From Siphonodentalium dalli (taxonomy: Eukaryota > Mollusca > Scaphopoda > Gadilida > Siphonodentaliidae), in the NCBI GenBank assembly GCA_032622095.1, contig CP136066.1:228724961-228788960 (forward strand): a stretch of DNA of 64,000 nt, in the 5' to 3' direction. The translations under genes and the position numbers were made by a program. Positions 1-13,300 of the stretch are shown here, in pieces; position 1 is the stretch's first letter, and every line of letters starts with the position of its first letter. The notes beneath the pieces are model-generated. The model was not told the origin of the DNA. It saw nothing but the letters and a program-made list of their open reading frames with translations, and did no database searches.

Positions 1-1245
1 TGTGTTAATTGATATGTTGATACGACATGAGTGCCAGGACAGAAGGATAGAACGAGAGGCACAGCTTCAAGTTCTATTCTTACATTTCATTCTATATTTA
101 TTACATGACACCCATCCTGGAATCCGCGATTTAAAAAAAACAGACTTACAATGTTTTTGTGTGGGATAACGTCACTAAATTCACCCTCTGGGGACCTCTT
201 TCTGCAAATGTCAGACAAAATCTATCCAGGCTTGCTCTTTAACCCAATGAACCAACCAATTCTGCTAACACTTTCTCACTTATGATAATCAAGGCTCAAA
301 ATGACAGGCACCAAATGGATGGTGTTGGTCATTTCAAAATGGTGCCTGTCAAAATTCAGACGTACTGTATGAGACAGTATTTAAATTTCCAATTGACTTA
401 TTATTCATCAATGAGATGCACATTTTAGTGAGCGCCCAATCTCCAACCTGGAAAAACCCATGTTATTTTTGTTTTCAAAAGTTCAAAAGTTTTATGTTGT
501 TTAATAAATACACATGCAATTCACAAACGACATAATTTTATTCACTCTGAGTTTATCTGAAACTTAAAAAAGAACTACTTTTCACTTTCAATGTCCTATT
601 TGGCCCGTAGTGGCTCCTTAGACGTACTCAAACAGATACAGATTCTTTAAAAATTTGCATTGGACAAAATGTCCAAAAATACAGAAGTGCACTGGACATA
701 AGCTATTTTTCGTTGGACAATGACAAAGACCGGCCACTTATTTTGAGCCTTGATGATAATTAAAACACAATAACATGCACTCTTAACCCATCCACGATTG
801 GAGCTGCCTGAAATTTTGCAAAAACACGGTTCCAATGCATTCTCTTATATATATGTGAGTCCCCTATATGGATCCTCACATATATCAGAGAATTCATTGG
901 CCTTACAATATTTAGCTTGACCTTGTAACCCAGTGCATTCTCTTATATATGCGAACCTCCCTAGTATGGGAGACACGCATATGTAAGAGTATAGTATGGC
1001 ACAGGATCTTTACTGCTGCATCAGCACAGCTCCCATCATGAAAGGGTTAATGTTCTTGAAGCTAACTGCTTAATGATTAAACTAACCTCATCACAGTTAG
1101 GTAATGTGAAGAAATTGTATGACATTTTCTCTGTATATCATAATATGAATTGAAGTCCGAAGTCTGATTTAACCTGGTTAAAATTTATGTTCATACAATT
1201 GGTTTCTTCTTGTTGTTTACATTGTGGGTTTGTTGTTTTTTTCAG
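1..1245. other. intron of the papilin-like gene, repeat-derived
   Basis: No exon seen. It has a fragment of family F (about 160-222, with the CACCCTCTGGGGACCTC block), a spaced inverted repeat (about 280-305 against 738-765, ATTTTGAGCCTTGATGATAAT), and the TTAA MITE at 783-1050. Confidence 0.4.
783..1050. mobile_element. TTAA MITE, family B3 (CCATGACGGGAGC type)
   Basis: Flanked by TTAA at both ends. Terminal repeats are CCCATCCACGATTGGAGC and GCTCCCATCATGAAAGGG in inverted form. It holds two hairpins of the ATGCATTCTCTTATATATGCGAG type joined by a TATTTACCTTGACCTTGTAA spacer; the hairpin arms are partly decayed here. TTAA target choice suggests a piggyBac-like mover; no transposase is present. 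Confidence 0.7.
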
Positions 1246-1305
1246 CCATCATTCCAACTGATTCCGAGGAAGGAGTCGAAATCTCCAACAACGGCAACAT
1301 CAAAG
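1246..1305 (+). CDS. PAPLN: papilin-like exon: acidic linker
   Basis: A 60-nt exon between a pyrimidine-rich tract ending in CAG at 1245 and a GTAGGT donor. It is phase 1 at both ends: two bases, 19 codons, one base. In this frame it encodes an acidic linker with the stretch [12 protein letters not shown]. The longer open frame over the same DNA gives a different peptide but does not fit the phase of the next Kunitz exon. No domain is recognisable, so support rests on splice signals and phase alone. Confidence 0.55.
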
Positions 1306-4300
1306 GTAGGTATGATTCCACTAGTGGGGCAGTGGGTCCCTATGGGAGACTTGCAATATAAGAGAATGCACGTGCACATGAACTTTAATGCTGCACTAGC
1401 GCTACTCCCGTCATGAAAAAGTTAATGCCGACATTTAGTTTGAAATCTACTTTTATTACTGTAGATGTTCCGAATTTTGGCTTAAGTATTAAGGGTTGAT
1501 TTACTAGTTTTAGATAATTGCAATTGGTTACATGGACTGAGCTCTTCCCCAGCACTTAGCAGAAACCCTGGATTTTAATATGGGTTAGCTTATGCACAGC
1601 CAGGTTTATGCTGGCCTGAAAATTCACGAGGAATCATCACAATTTCAGTTCTGTGCTGAAAAAGTTGCTAGGAATCCAGTCACCTATTTCTCGCAGATAA
1701 TTATACTGGAATCAGCTTGTCCGTCTATCCATCCAGCTGTCTGTCGGGGTAGCGGTCTATCTAGCCATCCGTCCGTCCAAGGACACAATTTTGTACGAGC
1801 TTTAATTCCTACATTTTTTCATAAATTGTTTTAAAACTTGGCACAGTTATTTAGTACCATGGGAACCTGTGGACCTGCAATTATGAGATCTGTCAGACTT
1901 TTTTTTGTGGAGTTATCCCCCTTTTTTTGACTTAGAAAATTTCCAATACAGGGGTATACCTTTGTCCGAGCTTTTATTCCTACAGAATAAACACATCTAT
2001 AATACAAATCAGTCTCCAGAGTGAAAACAAAGAATTGTCGCTTATTATTTTGAGTATCTATCTCGATTTCAAGACGCTATTTTGCACATTTAGGAGATCC
2101 TGTGTGTCTTTTTTTCATGAAACGATGCGACAATGACCAATTCAGACTAAACTAAATATGGTCTATTCCTGGGTATAAAATAATAAATATAAATTGGGAG
2201 AACCCTGCCCGGAAATGCTTCTATCAATTAATATAGATTTTATTTTGAATTTTCTGGTATAATATACATACAATCAATTTAGGTCATTTTTCGGAGCGTA
2301 GAAAGCGGTATAACTCTATCAAAAATTTCTAAAAAATAGTAACAAAAAAATGTCCCACTTAATCATTGCATTATATCAGAAAATATCGATATAATATCAA
2401 TATTAATGATAGAAGCGTTTTCGGACAGGTGTCTTCAACTCATTTATTATTTTATACTGCGGAAACTATATGAAACTATACAAAACGTGTTTAGGAAGAG
2501 ATAGACCATCTTTAATTGAATTTCTGATAATGACACCAAGTTCAGTAATGCCCTTAACCCTTTACCCAACAGAAGGGCCCTGTGCCAATGCATTCTCTTA
2601 TATATGCGAGTCGACCATAGGTTGCCTCGCATATATAAGAGAATGCATTGGCTTAACACATTAAAAATTATAAAATTGTTAAAGAATGTAAGAAAAAATG
2701 GTAAAAAGTGTTAAAAAAAGATTTTTTTTAAGCCAATGCATTCTCTTATATATGCGAGGCGACCTATGGTCGACTCGCATATATAAGAGAATGCATTGGC
2801 ACAGGGCATAACTGTAACTATCACAATGTGGTCAAGGAGCCGGTTCCAATGATATCCATATTTGTATGGTTATATTGAGACAGACCGAAGATATTTTAGG
2901 CTGTTGAAGCTTTATTTGCCGGTTTTGGCCGGTTTGTTGGGTAAAGGGTTAACCACACCAGAATTATTGGTAACTTTTCAGGATTTAGTCGGAAATATGG
3001 CTTGTTGCCATTCATCGGAAAGCTCTCACTGAGAGCTTTCCAATGAATGGCAACAAGCCATATTTCCGACTAAATCCTGAAACATTACCCATAATTCTGC
3101 TGTCGTTAAGGAGTCGATTAATTAGGGCATTACTGTATATATGTTATTGTGCTGGATTAACGTAACATGGTATTGAGGGCTGTCACTTCGTTGATATTAT
3201 AATGTTATTATACAATGTTGTGTACAGTATTTGTTTTTCTTGTACGGTTCCTGAGGTTGTGGTGAAAAGTCATATTGGACGAGACTGAATAGTCCAATAT
3301 CACTTTTGTTTCTTTTAGTATTTGTTGGCACTTAATTGTCTATAAAATCCTGTATTTGATCCTCAGAAAGCATTTGAAAATTGAAACAGTAAACACGGAA
3401 GTTAAAAAAACTCAATGCGGAAGTTAAACATCTGTCTAAATCCACCGGAGCAATGTGCGCGCATCGCAATTTCACTGAATCACTCATCAATAGAGTTACT
3501 GCTCTCTGATTAGAATTACTTTGTGACGTCACCTGGAGTCCTGATAACTTTTATAAAAGTTCAATATGACTTTCGGGACTCCTGTGATGTCAGGTAGTAT
3601 ATTCTTTGACACTTTCTGAGTCCAGTATGACGTTTTCCAGGATTATCATGTGACAGCTTTTGCCCAATCAGAAATAGTGTTAGTAAATGGATGGATAATA
3701 ATATATATTATATTTCCTCTTAATTTCAGATACCTGTATGCTTGAGAGCGATACGGGGATGTGTTATGCACTGATACATCAATGGTACTATAATTTCAGA
3801 TACCTGTATGCTTGAGAGCGATACGGGGATGTGTTATGCTCTGATACATCGATGGTACTATGACTTCAACAAAGGCGACTGTTATCAATTTGACTATGGA
3901 GGATGCGGTGGAAACGAAAATAACTACGAATCAAGAGAACAGTGTCTCCAGGATTGTCAGACGACAGACTATACCATCAACGGAGCAGGTAAGTGACTTA
4001 TACAAACAATATGTGAGCTTGGTCAAGCCTGAGTTTAGTGTGTGTAACCCATAGAGAGCCCCACATAGACTGGAGCAGACGACTCTCTGTAGTGCAGGCT
4101 TCCATCTGTGTGAGGCTCCCTGTGGGTTAAACATTAAACTTTATCAGTGAGGTTTGAGATGGATGTCTTACATTACTGACCAAGCCTGAGTTTAGCTTGC
4201 CTGTTATTTGCAGAATGAGGTCCCCAGAGGGTAAATGTAACGACGCTACCCGCATAGATGGCTAGCATCACTAAATTCAGCCTCTGGGGACCTCATTCTG

Positions 4301-7300
4301 CTTAGGCCTCATCTTCTATGGAAAGTTCTTTATTATCAAATTCTACATAGATTCTTCACATAGATTCTATTTCTTTTTTTTGTTTAGTTTCTCTATATCC
4401 CCAAATTGGCAGACGACACATTGCATAATCGAGGTTCCCAATGGGTGTACTAGGGTTGAAACGATTAATCGACTAGTCGTAGACGATGCTGAAATGTCAG
4501 AACGTCGACTCTGAATTTTGTCGTCGACTAGTCGGAACATAGTGTATTAGTTCCATGTATAACATTTTCAAGATCGATTCCGACATAAACGGTGTTAACT
4601 GCGCGTAAGTTACGGTAAGTATAACGTTTGGTGGCACCCGGAATTGACAGTGTTACTAGTATAGACACACACGGTGACCCGACTATTAATCGAAAGAATG
4701 AAATTGACAACACAATGTCTCACTCGTCGTTTGAGGTCAAAGACATCACTGCGACATGATGGCAATGATTGACGCGGCTTTATCGTTTGTTGGAGACCGC
4801 TTTGATCTAGACACTGTGTATATTTCAATTGATCAATTGAAGGTCGCTTAAGGTGACGTCATTGTTGCTACCGTATATAAATGATACTGACATTAAGAAC
4901 TGGCTATCGTATTCTACAACATAGCCTATTCTATAGGGCGTATTTAGTCGGAACATTAACATTGTATAGTGACACCGCTCGGCACCGGTTTATTGGTGAT
5001 CACGTGACTATATTAAATTTAAAACCTGTATAAATGATCGAGTTTCTAATCATTATCCACCACATGTCTAATTATATAATTACATTCAGTGTGTTGGATA
5101 AATATCAAGATGTTTACAGTATTATTTCCCAAATAAATTGGTGTCTATGCAGGGAAATGCGCTACGCAATAGACCCTCATTGCATCAGTCATCAGTGTAC
5201 GCCATGTACGATGAATTTTCCGTACCATGTTATGTTTGAAAGTTTTGATATCGGGTACTGACTAGTCGACGTAACGCGACTTTTGGGTCTCGACTAGTCG
5301 ACTCTGAAATTCACTAATCGTTTCAACACTAGGGTGTACATCACAATATTCACCATTTGGGAACTTCAATCTGAGTCTATGTCTCCCATAGCAGATGAGG
5401 CCATGCAGAATGAGATCCCTAGAGGGAGAATTTAGTGATGCTAGCTGGCTATGTGGGATAGCGTCACTAAATTCACCCTCTGGGGACCTCATTCTGCAAA
5501 TGACAGACACACTAAACTCAGACTTGAGCTTGGTGCTCTAGCGGTTAGAGCATGCATCAAAATATGTACTGGACACTGTGGACTAGCGTCACCAAATTCA
5601 TCCTCTGAGGACCTTACTCTGCATGGCCTTTACATTTTTGTATTTGAAGACATTCATAAATTCTCTTTGTATTTTAGAAATATCAATCTAGAAGTTATAT
5701 CACTCTCTGCTCTAGGGGCCTCGGTGACTCAGTCAGTTAAGGGTACAACTCCAAGCCGTCTCGCCTCCAGAGCTGGCAATGAGAGTTCAAATCCACATGT
5801 TTCCATCATGGACTTTGTAACTCGAAATCGTTATCTGGTGGAGTTGCCAGTTACTCGCCGGTGGTTTACCGCACATGGTCGACGAGTTTATCAGCCATTG
5901 AAATCACTGTTAGATTAGTTAGATTAGCCAAAAGTTAGCAGATTTCCTCCACCACTAAAACTGGCAATGTCGTGATATGGCCTTAGCAACAATTTACCAA
6001 ATCAATCAATTAATCACACAGCTACTCGGTTCTCAAATGTTAAGTTCTATTTGATTAGCACTGGGTTCCATGATCACTTTTGCCAGTACAGTACAACAAA
6101 GAGATCTCATTTGAACAACGGTAGATGAATTTACTCGATCTCGTTCCTAGAGGAATTTATTATTTAGAAATAAACTTATATAATACAGGATTGCCAGAAG
6201 ACAGACTATACCATCAATGGAGCAGGTAGAGAAAACATAATCTACCTCACTGATATTTAAAATCGCACAGTATTATTCGAGTCAAGGAACCCACCCATCA
6301 TGTCTCACAGTTATCAGACATTGATTTTTGAAATCTAGTTTTATGGCCTGGCAAACATTCCACGAGGCGACTAACATGCTCTCGGCACCAAATTGTGTTG
6401 AACAAAATGTTGATTATATATTAATAACATGTTTTGGAAAATTTTATGCTAGAGTTGACAGAGGTTAGCGTTATTTTTTTGGTAATTAATCGTTTCTTGA
6501 TAGCGTCTTTTGAATAAATGTTGTTGTTGGAATCTGATGAACTTTGAATGCACTAATTAAAAAGAGGAACAAAATTATTTTTTCGTGAATGTCTTCTATT
6601 TGATAACAGTTTCAGTTCTTTATAAATCGTTGCTGAATATACATGTGTATATAAAGACAATAACGGCGAAAATTTAGATCTACTATATTTTGAGACTTCC
6701 GTATATGTGTCCTTTATAGACTCGAAAACGGCTCGACCGATTGAGCCCAAACTTGCTATCTAAGGGTAAAAATCCACAAGAAGTGCCATCGCACCGCTTC
6801 TGAGAACGTCCGAGCACTCCTTCACCCTTCACCCTGCCACCATCGTTGGAATTGATGGGTTAATGATTAAGGAGCGTTCGTATCTGTGGTGTCGTTGTTA
6901 AAGAGCGTTTAAATACACGAGTATAAATATGGCTCAATCGACCGTCTCGGAAACTGGGGATATCAAGACAAAATTTCGTACTTCGGGCTTCCAAGGGACG
7001 GGGGAGATTTTCGTCGGGGTCAGTTTGACCTTCACCTTGAAACGGGTACCCACAAATGACCTTGGGTGATATATTGGTTGTCATGGGTGACATCGACGTG
7101 AAATTTGTTATGTATGGTCAAATCGGGACGGGAATATTTTTGTCCACCAACATGACCTTGAAACGGGTACCCGCAAATGATAGCATGCTGTCGACGTGCC
7201 TGTATGGGGTTACCTTGAAAAACAAAAATTAATGGATCGACCAAAGCCATGAGACCAATCCCGCCAGTAGCGGGCTAGTCAAGTATATTTAGAACATGAC

Positions 7301-10300
7301 TGCGCACATTTTTAGAACCAAATCAGTGACTAATTATAACGAACCAGCTCATTCGCTTGTCTGCCACATGCTGTTAAATCTACCACCAAGGACGTTCTCA
7401 GCTGTGATTACAAACATTAATTATCTCCCTTGTAGCTATACATGGCCTGCCCATTAAGTGTGGTCGCTTCTTCATTAATCTTTGTTCATCTTATCACAAA
7501 CATGAATTATCTCCCTTGTAACTAGATGTGGGTTACCTATGAAGGTTGGTGATGTACCTTCGTCGATTACTAACATGAATTATCTACCTTGTAGCTATAT
7601 GTGACCTGCCCATCAAGCATAGTAGTAACATTGGTGATGTACCTTCATCGTATTACTAACTTGAATTATCTCCCTTGTAGCTATATGTGGCCTGCCAATG
7701 AAGCTTGGTAGCTGCTTTAGTGACGTACCTTCGTCATATTACAAAATGAATTATCTCCCTTGTAGCTATATGTGGCCTGCCAATGAAGCTTGGTAGCTGC
7801 TTTGGTGACGTACCTTCCTGGTATTATAACCAGGAGTCGGGTCGATGTGAGGATTTCATATACAGCGGATGTGATGGCAACGAGAACAGATTTGATACTT
7901 TTGATTTGTGTCGGAAGGCATGCTCGTCAGAAGGTAAGTGTAGAGATTTATACTCATTAATATTGTTTTAATACTTAGAAGTTTTAGAATTCCCATATAT
8001 CCTAGTGATTTATTGCTAGGACAGTGGTTTGGGTAAAAACTTACTTAGAAGTATTAGATACTAAACAATTAGAATTGTCTTCTTGTGCATAGAATTTGAA
8101 GCATTAGCAAGTCAAGACAATATATTTAAAAGTACTATTAACACTCCCATCCACATATTTATTAAATGTTGATTAAATCGACCTGTTTGGTGTATATGGC
8201 ATGCCGATCAGATGGTAAACATAGAGATTTATACATGTAAATATAAATATTCTTTACTTAGACATTTTAGGATTTCTATATATCCTAGTTTCCTTGCTAG
8301 GTCAGTGGGCAGGTACTTAATATATAGTTACTTGTTGCCTTCGTGTGAGTAGAATTATAATTGTTAGCCAATCAAGAAGAATTATTACAGTATTGCCCTA
8401 AATAATAGACTCCATAACCACAGCAGAATCATGGGTAAGTTGGAAATATGGCTTGTTACCATTCGTCGGAAGAACAGATAGTTGTCAAATTCTAACATCA
8501 ATGCTCATTTAGAATTTACAGACCATATTTGCACTCATTTAGAATTTACAGACCATATTTGCGCTCATTTAGAATTTACAGACCATATTTGCGCTCATTT
8601 AGAATTTACAGACCATATTTGCGCTCATTTAGAATTTACAGACCATATTTGCGCTCATTTAGAATTTACAGACCATATTTGCGCTCATTTAGAATTTACA
8701 GACCATATTTGCGCTCATTTAGAATTTACAGACCATATTTGCGCTCATTTAGAATTTACAGACCATATTTGCGCTCATTTAGAATTTACAGACCATATTT
8801 GCGCTCATTTAGAATTTACAGACCATAATTTACAGACCATATTTGCGGTTTTCTGGCATTGTTCTTATTAGTTACTATTTAATATATTGTAATTAATGTG
8901 TTTTATACACTGATATTAGCATAATTATGATGTCACAGTAACCCTTTCGTGATGGGAGCTTGCTGGTGCAGCATTAAAGATCATGTGCCAGTGCATTCTC
9001 TTTATATGTGAGTCTTCCATATATAAGAGAATGCACTGTCTTACAAGGTCAAGGTAAATATTGTTAGGCCAATATATTCTCTTATATATGCAAGGCTCCC
9101 TATGAGAGACTCGCATATATAACTGAATGCACTGATACAGTATCTTTAATGCTGCACTAGCGCAGCTCCCATCATGAAAGAGTTCATTAGCTTCAATCAA
9201 AATAAGACTGTTGTTGGCAATGGCAACACACGTTACAAGTTACACTTACGTGTGGCTGAACCTGGCTAATGTTTGACATTGCTACCTGTTTACCATGAAT
9301 TCACAATGTTGTTTTGTTAAGGATTTAGCTGTAATGTAAAACGTAATGAAAATAGAGGGTGTAATTTTTTTCCAAAAATATTTGCTCTTGTGAGGTTCCT
9401 CCGCGGAAATAACTTCTCTAACATAGAAATAGATACCTTACTTGTATTTGAATTCGCACATAACTAGAATATATATAATCCTGCATTTCGAGTTAATCTC
9501 AAAGAAAACTAATCAGAGGTTTGGAATTTTAAATTTTGCATAAAAAAAGATGTTTGAGATAAGAATTCATTTAAGATCTTCCAATCTGCAACCACCCATG
9601 GGGTATAAAAATGTAGTTTTTTAAATTCATGTTCACTGTATAAAATTTCTCATCAATAACTTCCTGAATGGTTGATACAAAAATCGGACTTGGCACTGAA
9701 AGGATTAATAGATATTTCCTATTTCATGCCAGGTTTCGTACTATAAATGAAAAATGCTTAAAATTCTGCACCAGTTTTAAATTAAGCTAGAAATAATATG
9801 GTGCAAATTTGAATACATGTGAGGTATATTGGTGGAGGGATTCACAACCATGGGCTTCCAGGTTTGTAATGGCTGATTCTGAATGAATATCCTAGCATTG
9901 GCTAAAACAATCTAGTTCGGAAGATTACAAATATTTTCTATTTGAAACACTATTTGAAAAGGAATATTTTCCTCACATTGCAGTTAATCTCATCTTGTGG
10001 AAAAGCACTTAATATATGAATGTCAGGGAAAATTCAATAGCTGACAACAACGGCACCTCCGATGATTATATAAACAAAATAACCTGGCCACGACTGCGAG
10101 TGGGATTAAAAGTTGCACATGTTGTGCTTTGTAAGCAATTCATGAGATTCAGGGTTCTGTACAATTTTATTTATACTATTTTTATTTTTGACTGGCTAAA
10201 ACTGCTCTGACGGCAGACTGTCTGTTCATCATTAGCGGAATGTAAGCTTCCGGTGAGCAAGGCAGGGTACCTTGTTTGTGGGCCCAGGACACTGTGGCAT

Positions 10301-13300
10301 CACCCATTGCTCATTCTGAATATGGGCACCATAAAACAAAGCACTTAATATATGAATGTCAGGGAAAATCCAATAGCTGTGGTTGATTTTTTACTCACTG
10401 ATATCGTGTGAGAATTTCTTATCGCTAAGTTCAGCCATTATACAGTAATGCCCTAAGTAATCGACCCCTTAACCACAGCAGAATTATGGGTAACTTTTCC
10501 GGATTTAGTCAGAAATATGGCTTGTTGCCATTCATCGGAAAGCTCTCGGGGAGAGCTTTCCGATGAATGGCAACAAGCCATATTTCCGACTAAATCCTGA
10601 AAAGTTACCCATAATTCTCCTGTGGTTAAGCAGTCGATTAATTAGGGCATTACTGTAAGTCATTTCTGTATATATATCATTGGTGGCTTCTTATATGATG
10701 TATCTGGCGATTTGGCACAAAAGCAGATTTGGACTCGAATGCTTCTATATGTAATCACTCAAAGTGATGTGAAACTCACCGTTGATGTGTTCTGAATGGA
10801 ATAACAAATAATTATGACAAATCAGTTATTTAAAAAATTTGATATCCAAATAGTCTGAAAACAGCATCAGATCTTTCATTCTTTCAGGGCAAATAATCTA
10901 CATGTATTTTATATTTTGGAACTTCTGTCCGTGTACATATGTTATAGACTCGAAAACTGATCCACACTCAAATTTGGTATGTAGGCCTACTTGGATCCCA
11001 GGAACAATATGGGCGGATTCAATTTCACGTGGTACCGTGTCCTTGACCTTGCTCATATACGCTCATTTAGGCATGTTTTTTTACGTTGAGCGATCTGACT
11101 CAAATTTGGTATGTAGGCCTACTTTGATCCCGGGAAAAATATTGGCGGATTCAATTTCATGTGCGACTGTGTCCTTGACCTTGCTCATATATGCGCATTT
11201 AGGCATTTTTCTGGACCGCCCGGACGAGGTCAGGCACATCAGCTAGTAGAATATAAGTGTGAAGATATGAAGAACACAATGTGCATTTAACATTTTTTTT
11301 TTTACTGAATGGATTCTCCCATCAGTTATAAATGTACCCACTGGAATGGCCTATTATTCATATGGAGGAGTGTTCAGGATTATGAACAGATGACAGACAA
11401 GAATTGATAATACAAGTGCAGAAGGAGTCTTATTTATTGGTGAAAAACGTCCGTTTGTTGAACTTAATTATTATATCCCTGAGTATTTAGAAAAGAATGT
11501 TTTAAAGGTACTCAATCTGATTCGATGGTCCCCATATCATTAGATATCAGAATCGATTAATTGCCCCAAAAAATGCTAACCACAGTCAACTATAGTATAA
11601 CATTGCCCAAAACCTGTTATTTATCAACATTTTGTTCAACGAAATTTTACCGTCAAAATATTTGACACAAAAAAGCCAATTGATTTTAGAGTTATCCATC
11701 TTCATCCACAACTTGGTCTGAGACTGTTCTCTCTTCGATCTTTTACTGGGCCACTCAAAATTATTGGTGATGAAAAATAATAGATTTGGGTTCCTCGACT
11801 CGAATCATATATTTTTGACCCCCGAAGCCAAGAAAATAGTAATTTGTGAGTGTTAATTCGGATTATGCATATTTAAATCTGATATTCCAATGATACAACA
11901 TCGTAGAAGCCTACCAACATAATTGTCCTGTCTGGTTTGGGTTAAATGTTGCATGCTATGTCACTCTCTCTTTTTCAACTGAATCAAGATTTCAAGTGGT
12001 TTTCTCAGCTAATAAGACACATTTTGAAATCTTGATTACCCACTCTTACAGTAATGTCTAAATAATCGACCCCTAAACCACAGCAGAATTATGGGAAATT
12101 TTTCAGGATTTAGTCGGAAATATGGCTTGCTGCCATTCATCGGAAACCTCTTGGTGAGAGCTTTCTGATGAATGACAACAAGCCATATTTCTGACTAAAT
12201 CCTGAAAAATTTCCCATAATTCTGCTGTGGTTAACCCTTTACCCAACAAAGCGGCCAAAACCGGTCAAATAAAACTTCAACAGCCTAAAATATCTTTGGT
12301 CTGTCTCAATAGAACCATACAAATATGGATATCATTGGAACCGGTTCCTTGACCACATTGTGATAGTTACAGTTATGCCCTGTGTCAATGCATTCTCTTA
12401 TATATGCGAGTCGACCATAGGTCGCCTCGCATATATAAGAGAATGCATTGGCCTAAAAAAAATCTTTTTTTAACACTTTTTACCATTTTTTCTTACATTC
12501 TTTAACAATTTTATAATTTTTAATATGTGTTAAGCCAATGCATTCTCTTATATATGTGAGGCGACCTATGGTCGACTCGCATATATAAGAGAATGCATTG
12601 GCACAGGGCCGTTCTGTTGGGTAAAGGGTTAAAGGGTCATATACTTCGGGCATATTACTGTACTTTACACAACCGTCCAGAGCTCCTTCATAGATTGTTA
12701 ATTATCAGAGTTAATTGCAGTGCATTCATTTCTTGTCAACTTATTCATGGCTGAGGTAGCTGTACATGATTTCATGAGCTAATAGTAGGACCACTGAACA
12801 TAGGAAAATAAGTATCTATGGGACATAACTGCCAGGGACAATGTAGACTGTGCTAAATGTGATGTTACTGGGTATATGGTTTAATTATTTTTTCAAAGCT
12901 GCGAAATTTCACCAAAAAAGTACGAAATTTGTCACTAAATTTTGTAACATGTTTTACATATTTCTGTGCAGCTAGGTCAACTAGCCTGATTTCTCTCGTC
13001 ATCTGCACTTGCCAGACAATGCTTTGAAATTGCTACAATGTTTTTTCTAATTTAAAATATTTTGTTTTCAGTATTATAGCTCTATTAGAAAAAGGAAACT
13101 AATTTATTGACATTCGTTCTGTCATGGTTCAATTTTGTGATTAAAATTGTAAATTTTACTAGTAGTAAAAACAAATACTGTTAAATTTGGGTGTTTTGTT
13201 TGTTCAAACAAAGAGGCTTATCTCAGGTATGATCAAATCAAAGTACATTCCTGTTGAAAATAAAAAAAATAATTCATGGGGCCTATGCCAGGGACAATGG

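Larger units (their letters stand above)
4024..5526. mobile_element. family F foldback element, composite, with nested hAT-like element
   Basis: Ends CAAGCCTGAGTTTAGTGTG and its inverted form CACTAAACTCAGACTTG; exact 8-bp duplication AGCTTGGT at 4016-4023 and 5527-5534. The body has paired palindromes around AATGAGGTCCCCAGAGGGT / ACCCTCTGGGGACCTCATT (4215-4300 and 5405-5500). An ~87-bp foldback (family E) sits at 4046-4133 and a hAT-like element at 4451-5331. The frames open on either strand are palindrome by-products. Confidence 0.8.

Noticed and set aside
1210-1416. Frame starting at Met 1210 through the first exon
   Set aside because: It reads through intron and MITE sequence and is in the wrong phase for the next Kunitz exon; the phase-1 frame of 1246-1305 is preferred.
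3730-3799. First of two acceptors as the real start of the Kunitz 1 exon
   Set aside because: It adds 70 nt, shifts the frame and meets a TGA soon after.
5262-5918. Open frames over family F palindromes and the SINE
   Set aside because: Same peptide phrases ([11 protein letters not shown]) recur wherever family F occurs; they are palindrome translations.
8482-8871. Repeat protein from the 30-bp array
   Set aside because: Frames stay open only because the unit is a multiple of three; no splice or start context.
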